From assembly GCF_023101145.1 (NCBI RefSeq), contig NZ_CP073714.1:6944001-7008000 (forward strand): a DNA stretch of 64,000 nucleotides. The letters run 5' to 3'. This document shows, in pieces, positions 51,798 through 61,000 of this stretch; within the stretch, counting starts at the first letter, position 1, and each line of letters begins with the position of its first letter. The position numbers and the translations under genes are program-made. The DNA comes from Paenibacillus pabuli (GTDB lineage Bacteria; Bacillota; Bacilli; Paenibacillales; Paenibacillaceae). The notes under the pieces were generated by a model that saw nothing but the letters and a program-made list of their open reading frames with translations, was not told the origin of the DNA and did no database searches.

Positions 51798-52019
51798 ATA
51801 CCAGTTCCTCCCCCTTCAAAGCTATCCTTCTATCATATCTTCTTCATGGTAACCGCGTAAAGAGAACAGTCTTTTTTTCATCGCCACAACCGCTCCAAAT
51901 CTTTTTCAAAAAAACTTATTCACCTTGATTCAATCTCGAAATTCAGGGGTAAATTAAAAATAAGGCATTAGGCTAGTGTTTCCCCACTTCCTCCTCATGC
52001 CATATCATGGACCACTCCC

Positions 52020-52074
52020 GAAATTCGCCATGAACAGGTTTCGTTCCCCCGAACCTTGTCATGGCGAATTTATT
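52020..52074. terminator. long hairpin between the channel and oxidoreductase genes
   Basis: AAATTCGCCATGAACAGG pairs with CCTTGTCATGGCGAATTT over a 15-base loop, followed on the plus strand by ATTTTG. Read on the minus strand the T-run is poor. It lies in the 463-bp gap 51798-52260, where no gene was seen. It may limit read-through from the channel gene or belong to a leader of the oxidoreductase gene. Confidence 0.5.
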
Positions 52075-52260
52075 TTGCGTGAAAATGTGTTGATCAACAA
52101 AAAGGCGATTTCATCTCTCGTCCGTCACAGCCAGCACAGGACAGCCGCCATGACTTGAACGAGATTAGAATCGCCAATTTCTGTTACTATTCTGTTAAAC
52201 CTTTCGGTTTACCTTCGCGCTCGTCATTGCACTCGTATCACGGTTACTCGGTATATACCG

Positions 52261-53115
52261 CTACGCCTGCTTGCTCCACATTGATCTGGCTTCCGCCTCC
52301 ACGGGCTGGGCCGCCGCCATGACTACCTCAGGCTTCACTTCCGGCTCATGCTTGCGCAGGTACACCATCCAGTAGGCAGCCGCTACAAATAGTGCCCCTC
52401 CCGTCAGGTTCCCCAGCCATACCGGAAGAAAATTCATAATATATTGCCCCCATGAATAATGCCCTTCGAAGATGGCCGCAGGAATCAGGAACATGTTGGC
52501 GACAACGTGCTGAAATCCAATAGCCACGAAGGCCATCGTTGGAAACCAAATGCCCAGTACTTTTCCGCTCATCGTATCCGATGCATAGGACAGCCATACC
52601 GCGAGGGCCACCAGCCAGTTACACCCGATCCCCGATATAAACGCCTGAAGGAAGCTGTCGTCCAGCTTGTGTCCAGCCATATCAACTACTTTCGTCAAAT
52701 AGGCACCCTCTGCCGTCAGACCGAGCACATGCCCAAACGCATAGGCCACAAAGATCGCCCCAAGAAAGTTACCTATCGTTACTAAAGTGAGATTCTTCAA
52801 CATGCTGCCTGCGGACAGTTTGCGTGCAATCGTCGCGAGTGGAACGGCCATCATATTTCCTGTCAGCAGCTCCCCGCCGCCAATCAGCACCAAGATTAAA
52901 CCTACCGGGAACACTGCCGCACCAATCAGATTAACCAAGCTGCCCCACTCGGCCGGAGCAGAGGCAATGACCCGAATATCCAGCAGAAATCCGAGCGCAA
53001 TAAAAGCGCCAGCCAGGAAACTAAGTATCAATACGGAGGACACCGGATTTTGAGCTTTCTTCATCCCCGTACGCGCCGTATATTGTGCAACCTCAAGAGG
53101 TGTTTTTGCTGCCAT
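52261..53115 (-). CDS. formate/nitrite transporter (FocA/NirC family)
   Basis: Pentameric membrane channel subunit of 284 residues with six spans. Family features are AGAFIALGF, VFPVGLILVLIGGGELLTGN, TIGNFLGAIFVAYAF and SGIGCNWLVALAVWLSYASD, followed by GFQHVVANMFLIPAAI. It moves formate, nitrite or related anions. ATG 53115 has AAGGAGAGG 7 nt upstream; a GTG 18 nt earlier overlaps this ribosome site and is rejected. It precedes the molybdopterin oxidoreductase in the same direction, and its promoter has an FNR-like site. Confidence 0.92.
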   Translation of the reverse strand: MAAKTPLEVAQYTARTGMKKAQNPVSSVLILSFLAGAFIALGFLLDIRVIASAPAEWGSLVNLIGAAVFPVGLILVLIGGGELLTGNMMAVPLATIARKLSAGSMLKNLTLVTIGNFLGAIFVAYAFGHVLGLTAEGAYLTKVVDMAGHKLDDSFLQAFISGIGCNWLVALAVWLSYASDTMSGKVLGIWFPTMAFVAIGFQHVVANMFLIPAAIFEGHYSWGQYIMNFLPVWLGNLTGGALFVAAAYWMVYLRKHEPEVKPEVVMAAAQPVEAEARSMWSKQA

Positions 53116-53202
53116 AACGATCCTCTCCTTCACAGTTCATGAACATCATAATTCAACTTGTTAGGTTGATATGTTCATTGTATCGCGAAGGTTTCATGAG
53201 GT

Positions 53203-53220
53203 TTGTTACTTTTATCACAA
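53203..53220 (-). promoter_or_regulatory. FNR/CRP-like site at the formate/nitrite channel promoter
   Basis: On the minus strand TTGTGA-TAAAAG-TAACAA fits TTGTGA-N6-TCACAA at 11 of 12 arm positions. A possible -10 TACAAT lies at 53182-53177 with no good -35. If transcription starts near 53170, the site is centred at -41.5, the classical activating position for FNR-type proteins. Confidence 0.6.
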
Positions 53221-53270
53221 AGTCTGAAAACTACATTTTAATCCTTCTGTTTTCTTTTGCTTGATGTAAA

Positions 53271-53314
53271 GAAAAAACAAAAAAAGAACTACCGCAGAAT
53301 GAATGCGGCAGTTC
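53271..53314 (-). terminator. terminator of the NADH oxidase gene
   Basis: On the minus strand GAACTGCCGCA pairs with TGCGGTAGTTC over a seven-base loop, followed by a T-rich tract that includes seven consecutive T. It lies about 30 nt past the nox stop and makes nox monocistronic. Confidence 0.9.
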
Positions 53315-53343
53315 CTAGATATTTTGATTATACCATTGCTTGG

Positions 53344-54705
53344 TTATACCATCGCTGGTGTTTTTACTTCTACTGGAGGCAACGCCTGAAGACCAGCCGA
53401 GTTCAGGAAGTTCCAAGGTTTGTTGTAATGTGGCTGGAAGAAGAAGTCGATAAAGGCCAGCTCATCTACCGTCATGTTGTTCTGGATGCAGACAGAGATT
53501 GTATTGATCGATTGTGTCAGATCAGCTTGCGACATGACCTGTGCACCAACAATGCGGCGCGTAGCCTGCTCATATATTACTTTGAGCAGCAGCTTCTCGG
53601 CCGTTGGCATGAACTCCGGACGGTAAGCATCCTCAAGCGTTACCGCTTCAACCACCAGACCCTCATCCGCGGCAGATGCTTCCGTCAGGCCAGTACCTGC
53701 AATATTTTGCTCATAAATTTTGATACCTGATGTGCCTTGTGTACCCATGTACGGTGTCGTAGGACGAACCAGGTTCCGCGCTACAAGTGTACCCATCCGC
53801 ACTGCATTGGTTGCCAGTGGAATGTACGCTGCCTTGCCGGTTGGGTTGTAATGAATTGCACAGCTGTCTCCAGCAGCGAAGACGTCTTTTTGGCTGGTTT
53901 GCATATATTTATCTACGATGATTGCTCCGTTTGGCAGCATATCCACTTGCCCTTTGAGCAGTTCGGTATTTGGACGGAAACCAATGCACAGAATAACGAG
54001 ATCCGTTTCGAATTCTCCTTTGGATGTAACGACCTTGTTCACTTTGCCATTCTCTCCGGTGAATTTCTGTACGGTTTGGCCCAGCGCCAGCTTGATGCCG
54101 TGTCCAGTCAACGTTTCTTCAATGGCATCCGTGAATTCGGGATCGAGATATTTGTTCAGAATCCGATCCACGCTGTCGATCAATGTAACTTCCTTGCCGT
54201 TCATTTGGAAAGCTTCCACAAGCTCGATGCCGATATAGCCTGCGCCAACCACGGTAATGCGTTTGGCATGTTTGGCTTTCTCAATGATGGTGTTGGAATG
54301 ATTGTAGTTTTTACAAAGTAAAATGTTGTCCATCTCGATGCCTTCCAACTTCGGTACGACAGGCCAAGAACCTGTAGTTACGATCAGCTTATCGAAGGTA
54401 TCTTCAAATTCTTCCCCGGTTTTCAGGTTTTTAGCCCGAAGTGTATGTCCCTCAGTATCCACGGCAGTCACTTCATGAAGCATTTTGGTAACGACTCCAA
54501 GGCCGGCCAGTTGATCTGGCGAAGAGTAGAACAATCCGTCAGGATCTTTCACCACACCACCCACATACAGCGCAATACCGCAAGATAAGAAGGAAATATT
54601 GTCATTGCGCTCATATACCGTGATGGTAGCATCCGGGTACAATTTGGCGGTGTTAACGATGGCTGCGGTTCCTGCGTGGGTACATCCGATAACTGCGATT
54701 TTCAT
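53344..54705 (-). CDS. nox: water-forming NADH oxidase
   Basis: FAD enzyme of 453 residues that reduces O2 to water with NADH, regenerating NAD+. It belongs to the group of lactic-acid-bacterial NOX-2 and CoA-disulfide reductases. The redox-active Cys is C42 in NISFLSCGIAL. The NAD-binding motif is VVGAGYIGIELVEAF and the second FAD motif is DVFAAGDSCAIHYN. The C-terminal dimerisation region includes FFQPHYNKPWNFLNSAGL. GGAGGA precedes the ATG. Three palindromes of the FNR/Rex type lie in its promoter and leader, and a strong terminator follows it. CoA-disulfide reductase activity cannot be fully excluded. Confidence 0.9.
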   Translation of the reverse strand: MKIAVIGCTHAGTAAIVNTAKLYPDATITVYERNDNISFLSCGIALYVGGVVKDPDGLFYSSPDQLAGLGVVTKMLHEVTAVDTEGHTLRAKNLKTGEEFEDTFDKLIVTTGSWPVVPKLEGIEMDNILLCKNYNHSNTIIEKAKHAKRITVVGAGYIGIELVEAFQMNGKEVTLIDSVDRILNKYLDPEFTDAIEETLTGHGIKLALGQTVQKFTGENGKVNKVVTSKGEFETDLVILCIGFRPNTELLKGQVDMLPNGAIIVDKYMQTSQKDVFAAGDSCAIHYNPTGKAAYIPLATNAVRMGTLVARNLVRPTTPYMGTQGTSGIKIYEQNIAGTGLTEASAADEGLVVEAVTLEDAYRPEFMPTAEKLLLKVIYEQATRRIVGAQVMSQADLTQSINTISVCIQNNMTVDELAFIDFFFQPHYNKPWNFLNSAGLQALPPVEVKTPAMV

Positions 54706-54760
54706 AAAAAATTCCTCCTCGAAATATATAAATAAGAAATTGAATATAACGTCATTGTGT

Positions 54761-54847
54761 TTGTGAAATATTTCACTTCTCAGAGAACAACGCTTATGTG
54801 ATTTATTTCACTTTACACACTTATTATAATGTGATATTTTTCACATT
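54761..54847 (-). promoter_or_regulatory. nox promoter with three Rex/FNR-like palindromes
   Basis: On the minus strand a promoter reads TTGCAA (54851-54846), 17 bp, TATAAT (54828-54823). Palindrome 3 (54828-54847, TGTGA-N6-TCACA) sits in the spacer. Palindrome 2 (54796-54813) lies just after the expected start near 54816, and palindrome 1 (54761-54778, TTGTGAAATATTTCACTT) lies further down the leader. Placement over and after the core promoter fits repression. Palindrome 1 is also close to the Rex consensus TTGTGAA-N4-TTCACAA. The gap 54706-55076 holds this region and the terminator at 55035. Confidence 0.7.
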
Positions 54848-55034
54848 GCAATAGGTTATTCAAAATAAATTTGTCGGATGTGGTTTTCTTTACGTTCAGG
54901 CGAGTCATCGACTCCTCTTCATTGACTTCAGTTTTCCCTGCTTATGGCTGGTTTATGCTCAAAATAAGAGCAGTAACTACCAAGGAGTCACGTATATCAA
55001 GAGGACTTTACACACTAACAAATTGCATCAAAAA

Positions 55035-55065
55035 AAGCCTGTCCTCCAATCATGGAGACAGGCTT
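55035..55065 (-). terminator. terminator of the glutathione peroxidase gene
   Basis: AAGCCTGTC and TCCA pair with TGGAGACAGGCTT over a four-base loop, with an A-run on the plus strand that becomes the U-run of the minus-strand transcript. It lies 12 nt past the gene's end. Confidence 0.85.
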
Positions 55066-55076
55066 CTTCGTTCATT

Positions 55077-55559
55077 TTATACGCCAAGCAGCTTTTCAAT
55101 CTCAGCAGTCATGGATTCAGGGGATTCTTTGGGTTCAACACGTCCTACAACTTCACCTTCACGATTCACGAGGAACTTGGTGAAATTCCATTGGATGCTG
55201 TTGTCTTCACCAACACCAGGTTGCTGCTCACGCAAATACTTGAACAAAGGATGAGCATCTTCACCATTTACGTCGACCTTGGCAAACACCGGGAAATTAA
55301 CGCCATAGTTGATTTGGCAGAAGGATTCTGCTTCCTCACTTGTACCCGGCTCCTGACCGCCAAACTGGTTACAAGGGAAACCCAGTACAACCAAGCCTTG
55401 ATCACGATAGCGATCATAGAGCTTCTGCAATTCACCGTATTGTGGAGTCAGTCCACACTTGCTGGCTGTATTGGCGATGACCAACACTTTGCCTTGATAC
55501 AGATCGAGTGGAACTTCCTGATTTGCGGTCGTTACCGCCTGATACGAATATACGGACAT
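55077..55559 (-). CDS. glutathione peroxidase-like thiol peroxidase (BsaA/Gpx)
   Basis: 160-residue peroxidase reducing hydroperoxides, in bacilli probably with thioredoxin or bacillithiol rather than glutathione. The peroxidatic Cys is in ANTASKCGLTPQY, the GPx signature LGFPCNQFGGQEPG includes the catalytic Gln, and the Trp-Asn pair is in IQWNFTKFLVNREG. Length is normal for the non-selenocysteine type. It appears monocistronic with its own terminator. It sits between nox and the iron genes, consistent with oxidative-stress control, but no PerR site was identified. Confidence 0.92.
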   Translation of the reverse strand: MSVYSYQAVTTANQEVPLDLYQGKVLVIANTASKCGLTPQYGELQKLYDRYRDQGLVVLGFPCNQFGGQEPGTSEEAESFCQINYGVNFPVFAKVDVNGEDAHPLFKYLREQQPGVGEDNSIQWNFTKFLVNREGEVVGRVEPKESPESMTAEIEKLLGV

Positions 55560-55705
55560 GACTGATTCCTCCCATGAGTATGATGTAGGTTGGGCTGCTG
55601 TATGTACTGTACCAAATGACCATGCGGCACACAGCCTGTCTCCATATTATAAACCTGAGGCGATCAATTACCAAATCTGTGATTAAACCTCCTCAAGTTC
55701 ATATC

Positions 55706-55732
55706 TAAAAACCTTCGTCCATCGACATGGAC
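55706..55732 (-). terminator. probable terminator of the fhuF-like gene
   Basis: On the minus strand GTCCAT pairs with ATGGAC over a four-base loop, followed by GAAGGTTTTT. The stem is short. Confidence 0.45.
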
Positions 55733-55742
55733 ATATTTCCTT

Positions 55743-56555
55743 TTAACCTGACTTCGCCGCCATAATAGCATCATACCGCTCTTGCCGCTCTGCCTTGGTC
55801 AGTTTGGGACAACTGTAGCAATAGTTCTGACCGCCATACACCTGATGGTGCAAACAGCAGACTGGCTTCATTAGCATGGTTTCTCCAGGTTGATGCGGAT
55901 TATCAATCTCTACCGGTTTGAAGGTAAGCAGGTTCTTTTTCAACCCGAGAATTTCTGGCGGCATAGCAATCACATGTTCATACCCTTGTATAACCGCTTC
56001 ACGTTCCGTCTCCGTGATATCCATCTGTAACGCTGTCGTTTTGAACCATCTAAGCATGGATGCGAGCTGGGCCCACATCTGACCCGGATTTGCTCCTCCA
56101 GCAACAGCCACGCCTTCAATCATCGGACGCAGCTGTTCACTGTAATATGCTGTCAGTACATCATTACGCCAGAAGAATGGGACGGCATCAGGTCCGTCAA
56201 CCGGATTCGGATGCGAGTGCTCGGTTGCATCATTCAGTTGAAAACCAATCGCCGGGCGGCCATCCTTGACCATCAACTTCATATGTATATTCTCCAGGGA
56301 TAGATCCAGATAGGTGTCACATAACGCTGTCATGTAGTGGACCCCCATCATTAGTCCGCGAACCGAATGCATGAAATAAACAGCTGCTGAGCGAAGAGAG
56401 TCGGCCCGAAGATGCTCGTTATATGCTTCCAGCATAAGTTTGGCCTTCTCTGGATGTCTTAATGCCGTCAAAGGCATAGCAAAGACCGGTTCGTCAATCG
56501 TCCCGGTTGTTATTCTTCCATATTGCTCTAACCAAGTATAGTTGATTTCTCCCAT
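55743..56555 (-). CDS. FhuF-like ferric-siderophore reductase
   Basis: 270-residue protein of the IucA/IucC C-terminal and FhuF type, thought to release iron from imported ferri-siderophores by reduction. The C-terminus has the cysteine pattern of the FhuF [2Fe-2S] cluster: CCLHHQVYGGQNYCYSCPKL (CC-x10-C-x2-C). The upstream part includes the conserved MKLMVKDGRPAIGFQLND. ATG 56555 follows GGGAGGT by 7 nt; the longer frame to 56600 does not fit. It lies 89 bp after the siderophore ATPase gene on the same strand, so both are probably under the Fur box at 57640. Confidence 0.85.
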   Translation of the reverse strand: MGEINYTWLEQYGRITTGTIDEPVFAMPLTALRHPEKAKLMLEAYNEHLRADSLRSAAVYFMHSVRGLMMGVHYMTALCDTYLDLSLENIHMKLMVKDGRPAIGFQLNDATEHSHPNPVDGPDAVPFFWRNDVLTAYYSEQLRPMIEGVAVAGGANPGQMWAQLASMLRWFKTTALQMDITETEREAVIQGYEHVIAMPPEILGLKKNLLTFKPVEIDNPHQPGETMLMKPVCCLHHQVYGGQNYCYSCPKLTKAERQERYDAIMAAKSG

Positions 56556-56644
56556 TCCTGTGACCTCCCTGAATGCGAATGAGCCGCGTGCATCATGCAC
56601 AGCGGCTTCATTCTATAGTTTAGGACCACATATGGCCCGTTACA

Positions 56645-57532
56645 TTAACTTCCTGTCGCGTGACGAACGCGTTGCTCTGTCCGTCCAGCAGCATGAACCA
56701 TTGCACTGTTCATGACCATTTGTTCTGGAGGTGCTGATTGTTGGCGTTCACCCGCAAGGGCGTAAGGCAAGCAGAGTGGTACACCGGAACGTGGGTCAAT
56801 CACGATATCCGCTTCAATGTTAAATACTTCACGGAGCACATCACAGTTCATAACTTCTACAGGTGAGCCTGTAGCGATGGCTTTACCTTTTTTAATCCCA
56901 ATCATGTGATGCGCATAACGGGAAGCATGGTTCAGGTCATGCACAACCATAACGATTGTACGGTTCGCTGTGGCATTCAACTGCTCCAGCAATTGCAGTA
57001 CTTCAAGCTGGTGAGCCATATCCAGGAACGTCGTCGGCTCGTCCAGGAACAGAATATCTGTTTCCTGTGCAAGAGCCATAGCAATCCAGGCACGTTGACG
57101 CTGTCCACCGGACAGTTGATCAATTGGACGATCATGGAACTCTGTCATGCCTGTCACTTCAATAGCCCATTCAATCATGCGTTTGTCTTCAGCACGCATC
57201 GAACCAAAACCTTTTTGATAAGGGAAGCGTCCGTAGGATACCAGTTCGGTTACGGTAAGTCCTTCAGGCGCTGTTGGATTTTGTGGCAAAATCGCAAGCT
57301 GCTTGGCTACTTCACGCGTGGACTGCTTATGGATGGACTTCCCGTCGAGCAATACACTACCTGCTTTTGGATTCATGATCCGTGCCATCGTTTTCAGGAT
57401 GGTGGACTTCCCTGAACCGTTGGCTCCAACAAGTGCTGTAATTTTTCCTTGGGGAATTTGAATATTCAGATCTTCAACAATCAGTCTTTCCTCATAAGCG
57501 ATATCCAGCTTGGACGTCTCCAGACGAAACAT
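56645..57532 (-). CDS. iron-siderophore ABC transporter ATP-binding protein (FhuC/YusV-like)
   Basis: 295-residue ATPase for ferric-siderophore import. Walker A is ALVGANGSGKST, signature LSGGQRQRAWIAMAL, Walker B ILFLDEPTTFLD, and the switch His is in MVVHDLNHASRYAHHMIGIKKG. No permease or binding protein adjoins it. B. subtilis YusV is a shared ATPase for several siderophore permeases, and this gene may play the same part for the binding protein at 44.1 kb (inference). It has a roughly 35-residue C-terminal extension that I do not recognise. A near-perfect Fur box lies 108 nt upstream. Confidence 0.92.
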   Translation of the reverse strand: MFRLETSKLDIAYEERLIVEDLNIQIPQGKITALVGANGSGKSTILKTMARIMNPKAGSVLLDGKSIHKQSTREVAKQLAILPQNPTAPEGLTVTELVSYGRFPYQKGFGSMRAEDKRMIEWAIEVTGMTEFHDRPIDQLSGGQRQRAWIAMALAQETDILFLDEPTTFLDMAHQLEVLQLLEQLNATANRTIVMVVHDLNHASRYAHHMIGIKKGKAIATGSPVEVMNCDVLREVFNIEADIVIDPRSGVPLCLPYALAGERQQSAPPEQMVMNSAMVHAAGRTEQRVRHATGS

Positions 57533-57639
57533 GCGATCATCCCTCTCTCATTTATCCCGGTTATGTATTCCGGCTATGACAACGAAAACGAAATTTTAAT
57601 TCAGCGTATTTCCGGCGCAACAAGATCTTATACACTAAA

Positions 57640-57658
57640 GATACTGATAATCATTATC
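57640..57658. promoter_or_regulatory. Fur box upstream of the siderophore ATPase
   Basis: GATACTGATAATCATTATC matches the 19-bp Fur consensus at 18 positions. It lies about 110 nt upstream of the ATPase start and should make the ATPase-fhuF unit iron-repressed. Confidence 0.85.
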
Positions 57659-57900
57659 ATTTGTCAACACCAAATACCAATTTCCTTGATGGTTGAGAGC
57701 TATTTTTGATGTATTTTACAAGAAATCGGTCAAACTGCCCGCGCTTTATGTGAGAGCTTTTCTCATCGTGTATATGCATTTTAACGCTTTTGCACATGGC
57801 CGAATTGCCCAACATCTTAATAATGTGTCCGATTTGTGAAAATTAGACCTTTAATGATTCATTTTATATATATCAATCTCCGTCGTTCGAACAACAACAA

Positions 57901-57941
57901 AAATACAGCCCCTGCGAAATTTCTTCGAGATGGCTGTATTC
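57901..57941 (-). terminator. terminator of the GTPase/GAP1-like operon
   Basis: AATACAGCC and GGCTGTATT pair over a 23-base loop with a minor internal stem. On the minus strand TTTTTGTTGTT follows. It lies about 60 nt past the operon's last stop. Confidence 0.75.
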
Positions 57942-57962
57942 TGTATGAATAACCTATTCAAG

Positions 57963-58004
57963 TCATATGAATCAGATCATATGAATCAGATCATATGAAT
58001 CAGA
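57963..58004. repeat. three perfect 14-bp tandem repeats at the end of the GAP1-like gene
   Basis: TCATATGAATCAGA occurs three times head to tail. The first copy in minus-strand order supplies the stop codon (TGA, 58002-58000). The other two lie in the 3' untranslated part before the terminator. This is too short and spacer-free for CRISPR. Confidence 0.9.
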
Positions 58005-61000
58005 GCTTAGGTTCCGGGACCAGGTTGATTACGGTCTCTCCACTCTGAACACTGACGATGTTCTCCAGATCGATATCAGCCGGAAGATCCACTTCATGCC
58101 CATAAGGATATAACCGATCTGCTTCGGCAGTAGTCAGATTATCCACTGAAGGTGAACCTGCGCCAGCAGACTCAGGCGAATCTGGAGACGTGCCGTCTGC
58201 ACCTCCCTGTGGTGTGTCTCCATCCGTAGTATCAGAGGCTGTGCCAGTACCTGCATCCGTCAATGTGCTCCCTGCTGCTGGATCTGAAGTGTTGCCATCC
58301 GTTGAGGCTGAATCTGCCTCTTGCGCCTCTTGCTTGGCTTCTCCGCTCTGCTGAGTATCGTCCGCAGTATCGGTAGAAGAACCTGCAGAGCTTCCTTCTG
58401 GCGTGCCCTCTGAGCTGTTTCCGGCTGCTCCTTCCCCATCCGGCTCCTCATTTCGGTTGAAACTCTCCCATTCACCCTCGGCTTGGAGCTCTTGTGTAGT
58501 ACCATCTTTCAAGTTCCATTGGAGCGTGTCCGTTTGCAAAGCGCTGCTGTCCGTTTCGTTTCTGTAACGGATCACCAACCGGGCAGGCGTATGTGTACCG
58601 TCTTCCGCTTCGGATGGCGGAACGAGGTAAGCAATCTGCTCAGCGAGCTGCACCTCAGGTTCAGCGGGAACAACGGGCTCCTGTGTCGGTGGAGGTGATG
58701 CTGCTGGCGTCTCCGCCTTGTCCCCTATCAAAGCATACGTGCCTCCAGCAATACCCAGAATCAGGATGGCAATGACGGATCCTAGAAAAAGGTTTTTCCT
58801 TTTACCTGTCAGCATACGTACCAGTGGGGAAGACAGCTCTGCTTTGGCGCGGTCATAGGCCGGCTTCATCGTCTTGCTTGCTCTGGCATAATAGGGTTTA
58901 AACGCTGACTTTGACTTAAAAGCTTCCCGATCATGGGCCTTGAAGTAGGCCACGATGGCATCCGCGTATCCCTTATGTGCGTTGGAGCCGCGAATAAACA
59001 ATCGTTGATTTCCCGACCATTCCATAAATTGATACAACACTTCTGTACGTCCTGAGCTACTGTAGATAAATTCAATAAGACCTGGATAATCGAGCCTGCT
59101 GCTGCCACCGCGATAGAAAGCCAGTGGCAGTGCTTCAAACGCAGCGGTATCCGGGCGATCGCGAAGCTCTAAGGCAAGCCAGCGACGCGTCCAGCGCTGG
59201 AGCTCGTTACGCTCGGCCAAGGAGAGTGCTTCCAGTTCCTCTTCGTCACGCCCCTCACCGCTAAGCCAAGCTCGCGCTGCCAACATCATGTTCGTACGTG
59301 CGGATACATCCGCTCCCTGGCGTGCAGCCCAGTCCCTAACTTCGTTGCCATGCAGCAAAATATCAATGCTTAGCAGCTGTTCACGGTTAACCCGCTCCAG
59401 ATCGAGATCCTGGATCATAAACAAGTTAATAACGTAAGCCAGCTTGTCTGCGAGCCGGGTTAAATCCTCCTGGTGAGCAGGTGGTTGAACAGCGGAATCA
59501 GTTCCACCTTTCCGGTTAGCGCGGACTGAAGCTCCAGACTGCCCAATTCGGGCGGTAATCCCCGTGTCTGCGGAGCCTGCAACTGGACGATCCAATACAC
59601 TAACCCGTTTCAGGGCTTCATTGGCAGACTGAACTGGGTTAGGCGCAGAACACAGACGTTCACGCAGCTCGGTTGCTGTCCGTTCCAGTAAGAAGCTATT
59701 GTGAATAGCAAATGGGTGAGATGTAATCCATCTCTGGATCACTTCCACCACATCGGCAGCTGATTCCGTACGTTTCAGCTGATTATCCAGATAGGGCTCG
59801 AACAACAGCTTGGTCAATGATTCGTTCGCCAACACTTTATCGAAGAAAGCACGGCTTAACAGGCTGTCCCGATCCAGCAGACCATACAGTTCCTGCACGG
59901 CACGCATACGTTTCTGAGAACGGGCGTTATTGACGCCATATATGAAATAATCCACAATTCGGGACTTTACGACGGGCGCAGCAACCCGGAAATACTCCCC
60001 GATGCGTGCTGCAACCGATTCTTCAGGCACATTCTCCCGTTTGACGCTGTCCAGCTCACGACTGAGCAATGTAAGGAATAACTCGTTCAAACGTGCACGT
60101 TGCTGTGCTCCGCCTTCCGGTTTCAAGTAGGTGAGCAAGCCGCTCAGGACATCACTCTTGTTATCCAAATACAGATCTTCCCTACCTTGTTCCAAACGAT
60201 AGAACATGGAAAGTTCCCCGTATGCTTCAATGGAGAGTTCTCGTCCTGGTTCCATCCCGGACAGCATCTCATCCGCAAAAGCATAAAATGGATCAGCAGC
60301 CGCTGGCTCATGAAGCAGAGACCAGGCAAATTCCGTGTAAGGAAGATTGGCCACAGATGCATCTGCATGGGTAACCCTGCCCGATACCAGATCAAAGGTA
60401 AAATCCTTTTCCGTATTCCGGTCTTTTGGACGAAGCGTGCCTCGCTCCACAAACTGGAGGTGGATGCCTTTCTTCGCCTGCGGCTCCTTTGCAAACGTCA
60501 TAAAGCCGAGCTGCCGCCGGAACGCGTAAGGCAGCGCCGTAAATAACAAACGCAGCAATCCCTTTGCTTTGGTTGTTACTTCTTCAGCTGGCACATCCAG
60601 CGCAATATATACTTTTCGGCGTGTCGCCACGGCCTGCATAACGGCATAGAGCAGTCGTTTGAATACTACCTCGTCCATTTTCAGAGCGCCAAGGATCTGG
60701 CTTGGAGAGCCTTGTCCAACATTAGCTGTACGTGGCAATTCAGTAAGCGCAGGCAGCACTGTGCCTTGTTCGATGTCATAGGACGTGGTGAACACAGTAT
60801 CCAGCCAGCCGCCTTGCTTCATCTGCTCTTCCGAGCGTTCGGGAGACAAGACATAGTTATGGGCAAAAAAGGCGCTGCGCAGCCCGGTGAAATCAGCGGA
60901 CTGATACACATTTTGGCCAAGGATCGTCTCTCCGCTCTCCAGATGCAGCAGGTGAATGGAAGGCGGGAATTTCGACTCGTCCTTCTCACTCCGACCTGTC

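Noticed and set aside
53257..53730. Plus-strand frame opposite the end of nox
   Set aside because: It is a shadow of nox; its 5' part crosses the nox terminator.
54761..54847. PerR or Fur box at nox
   Set aside because: The arms are TGTGA/TCACA with six bases between, unlike the TTATAAT or TGATAAT arms of PerR and Fur sites.
57963..58004. Possible CRISPR array
   Set aside because: The repeats are 14 bp and directly adjacent without spacers.
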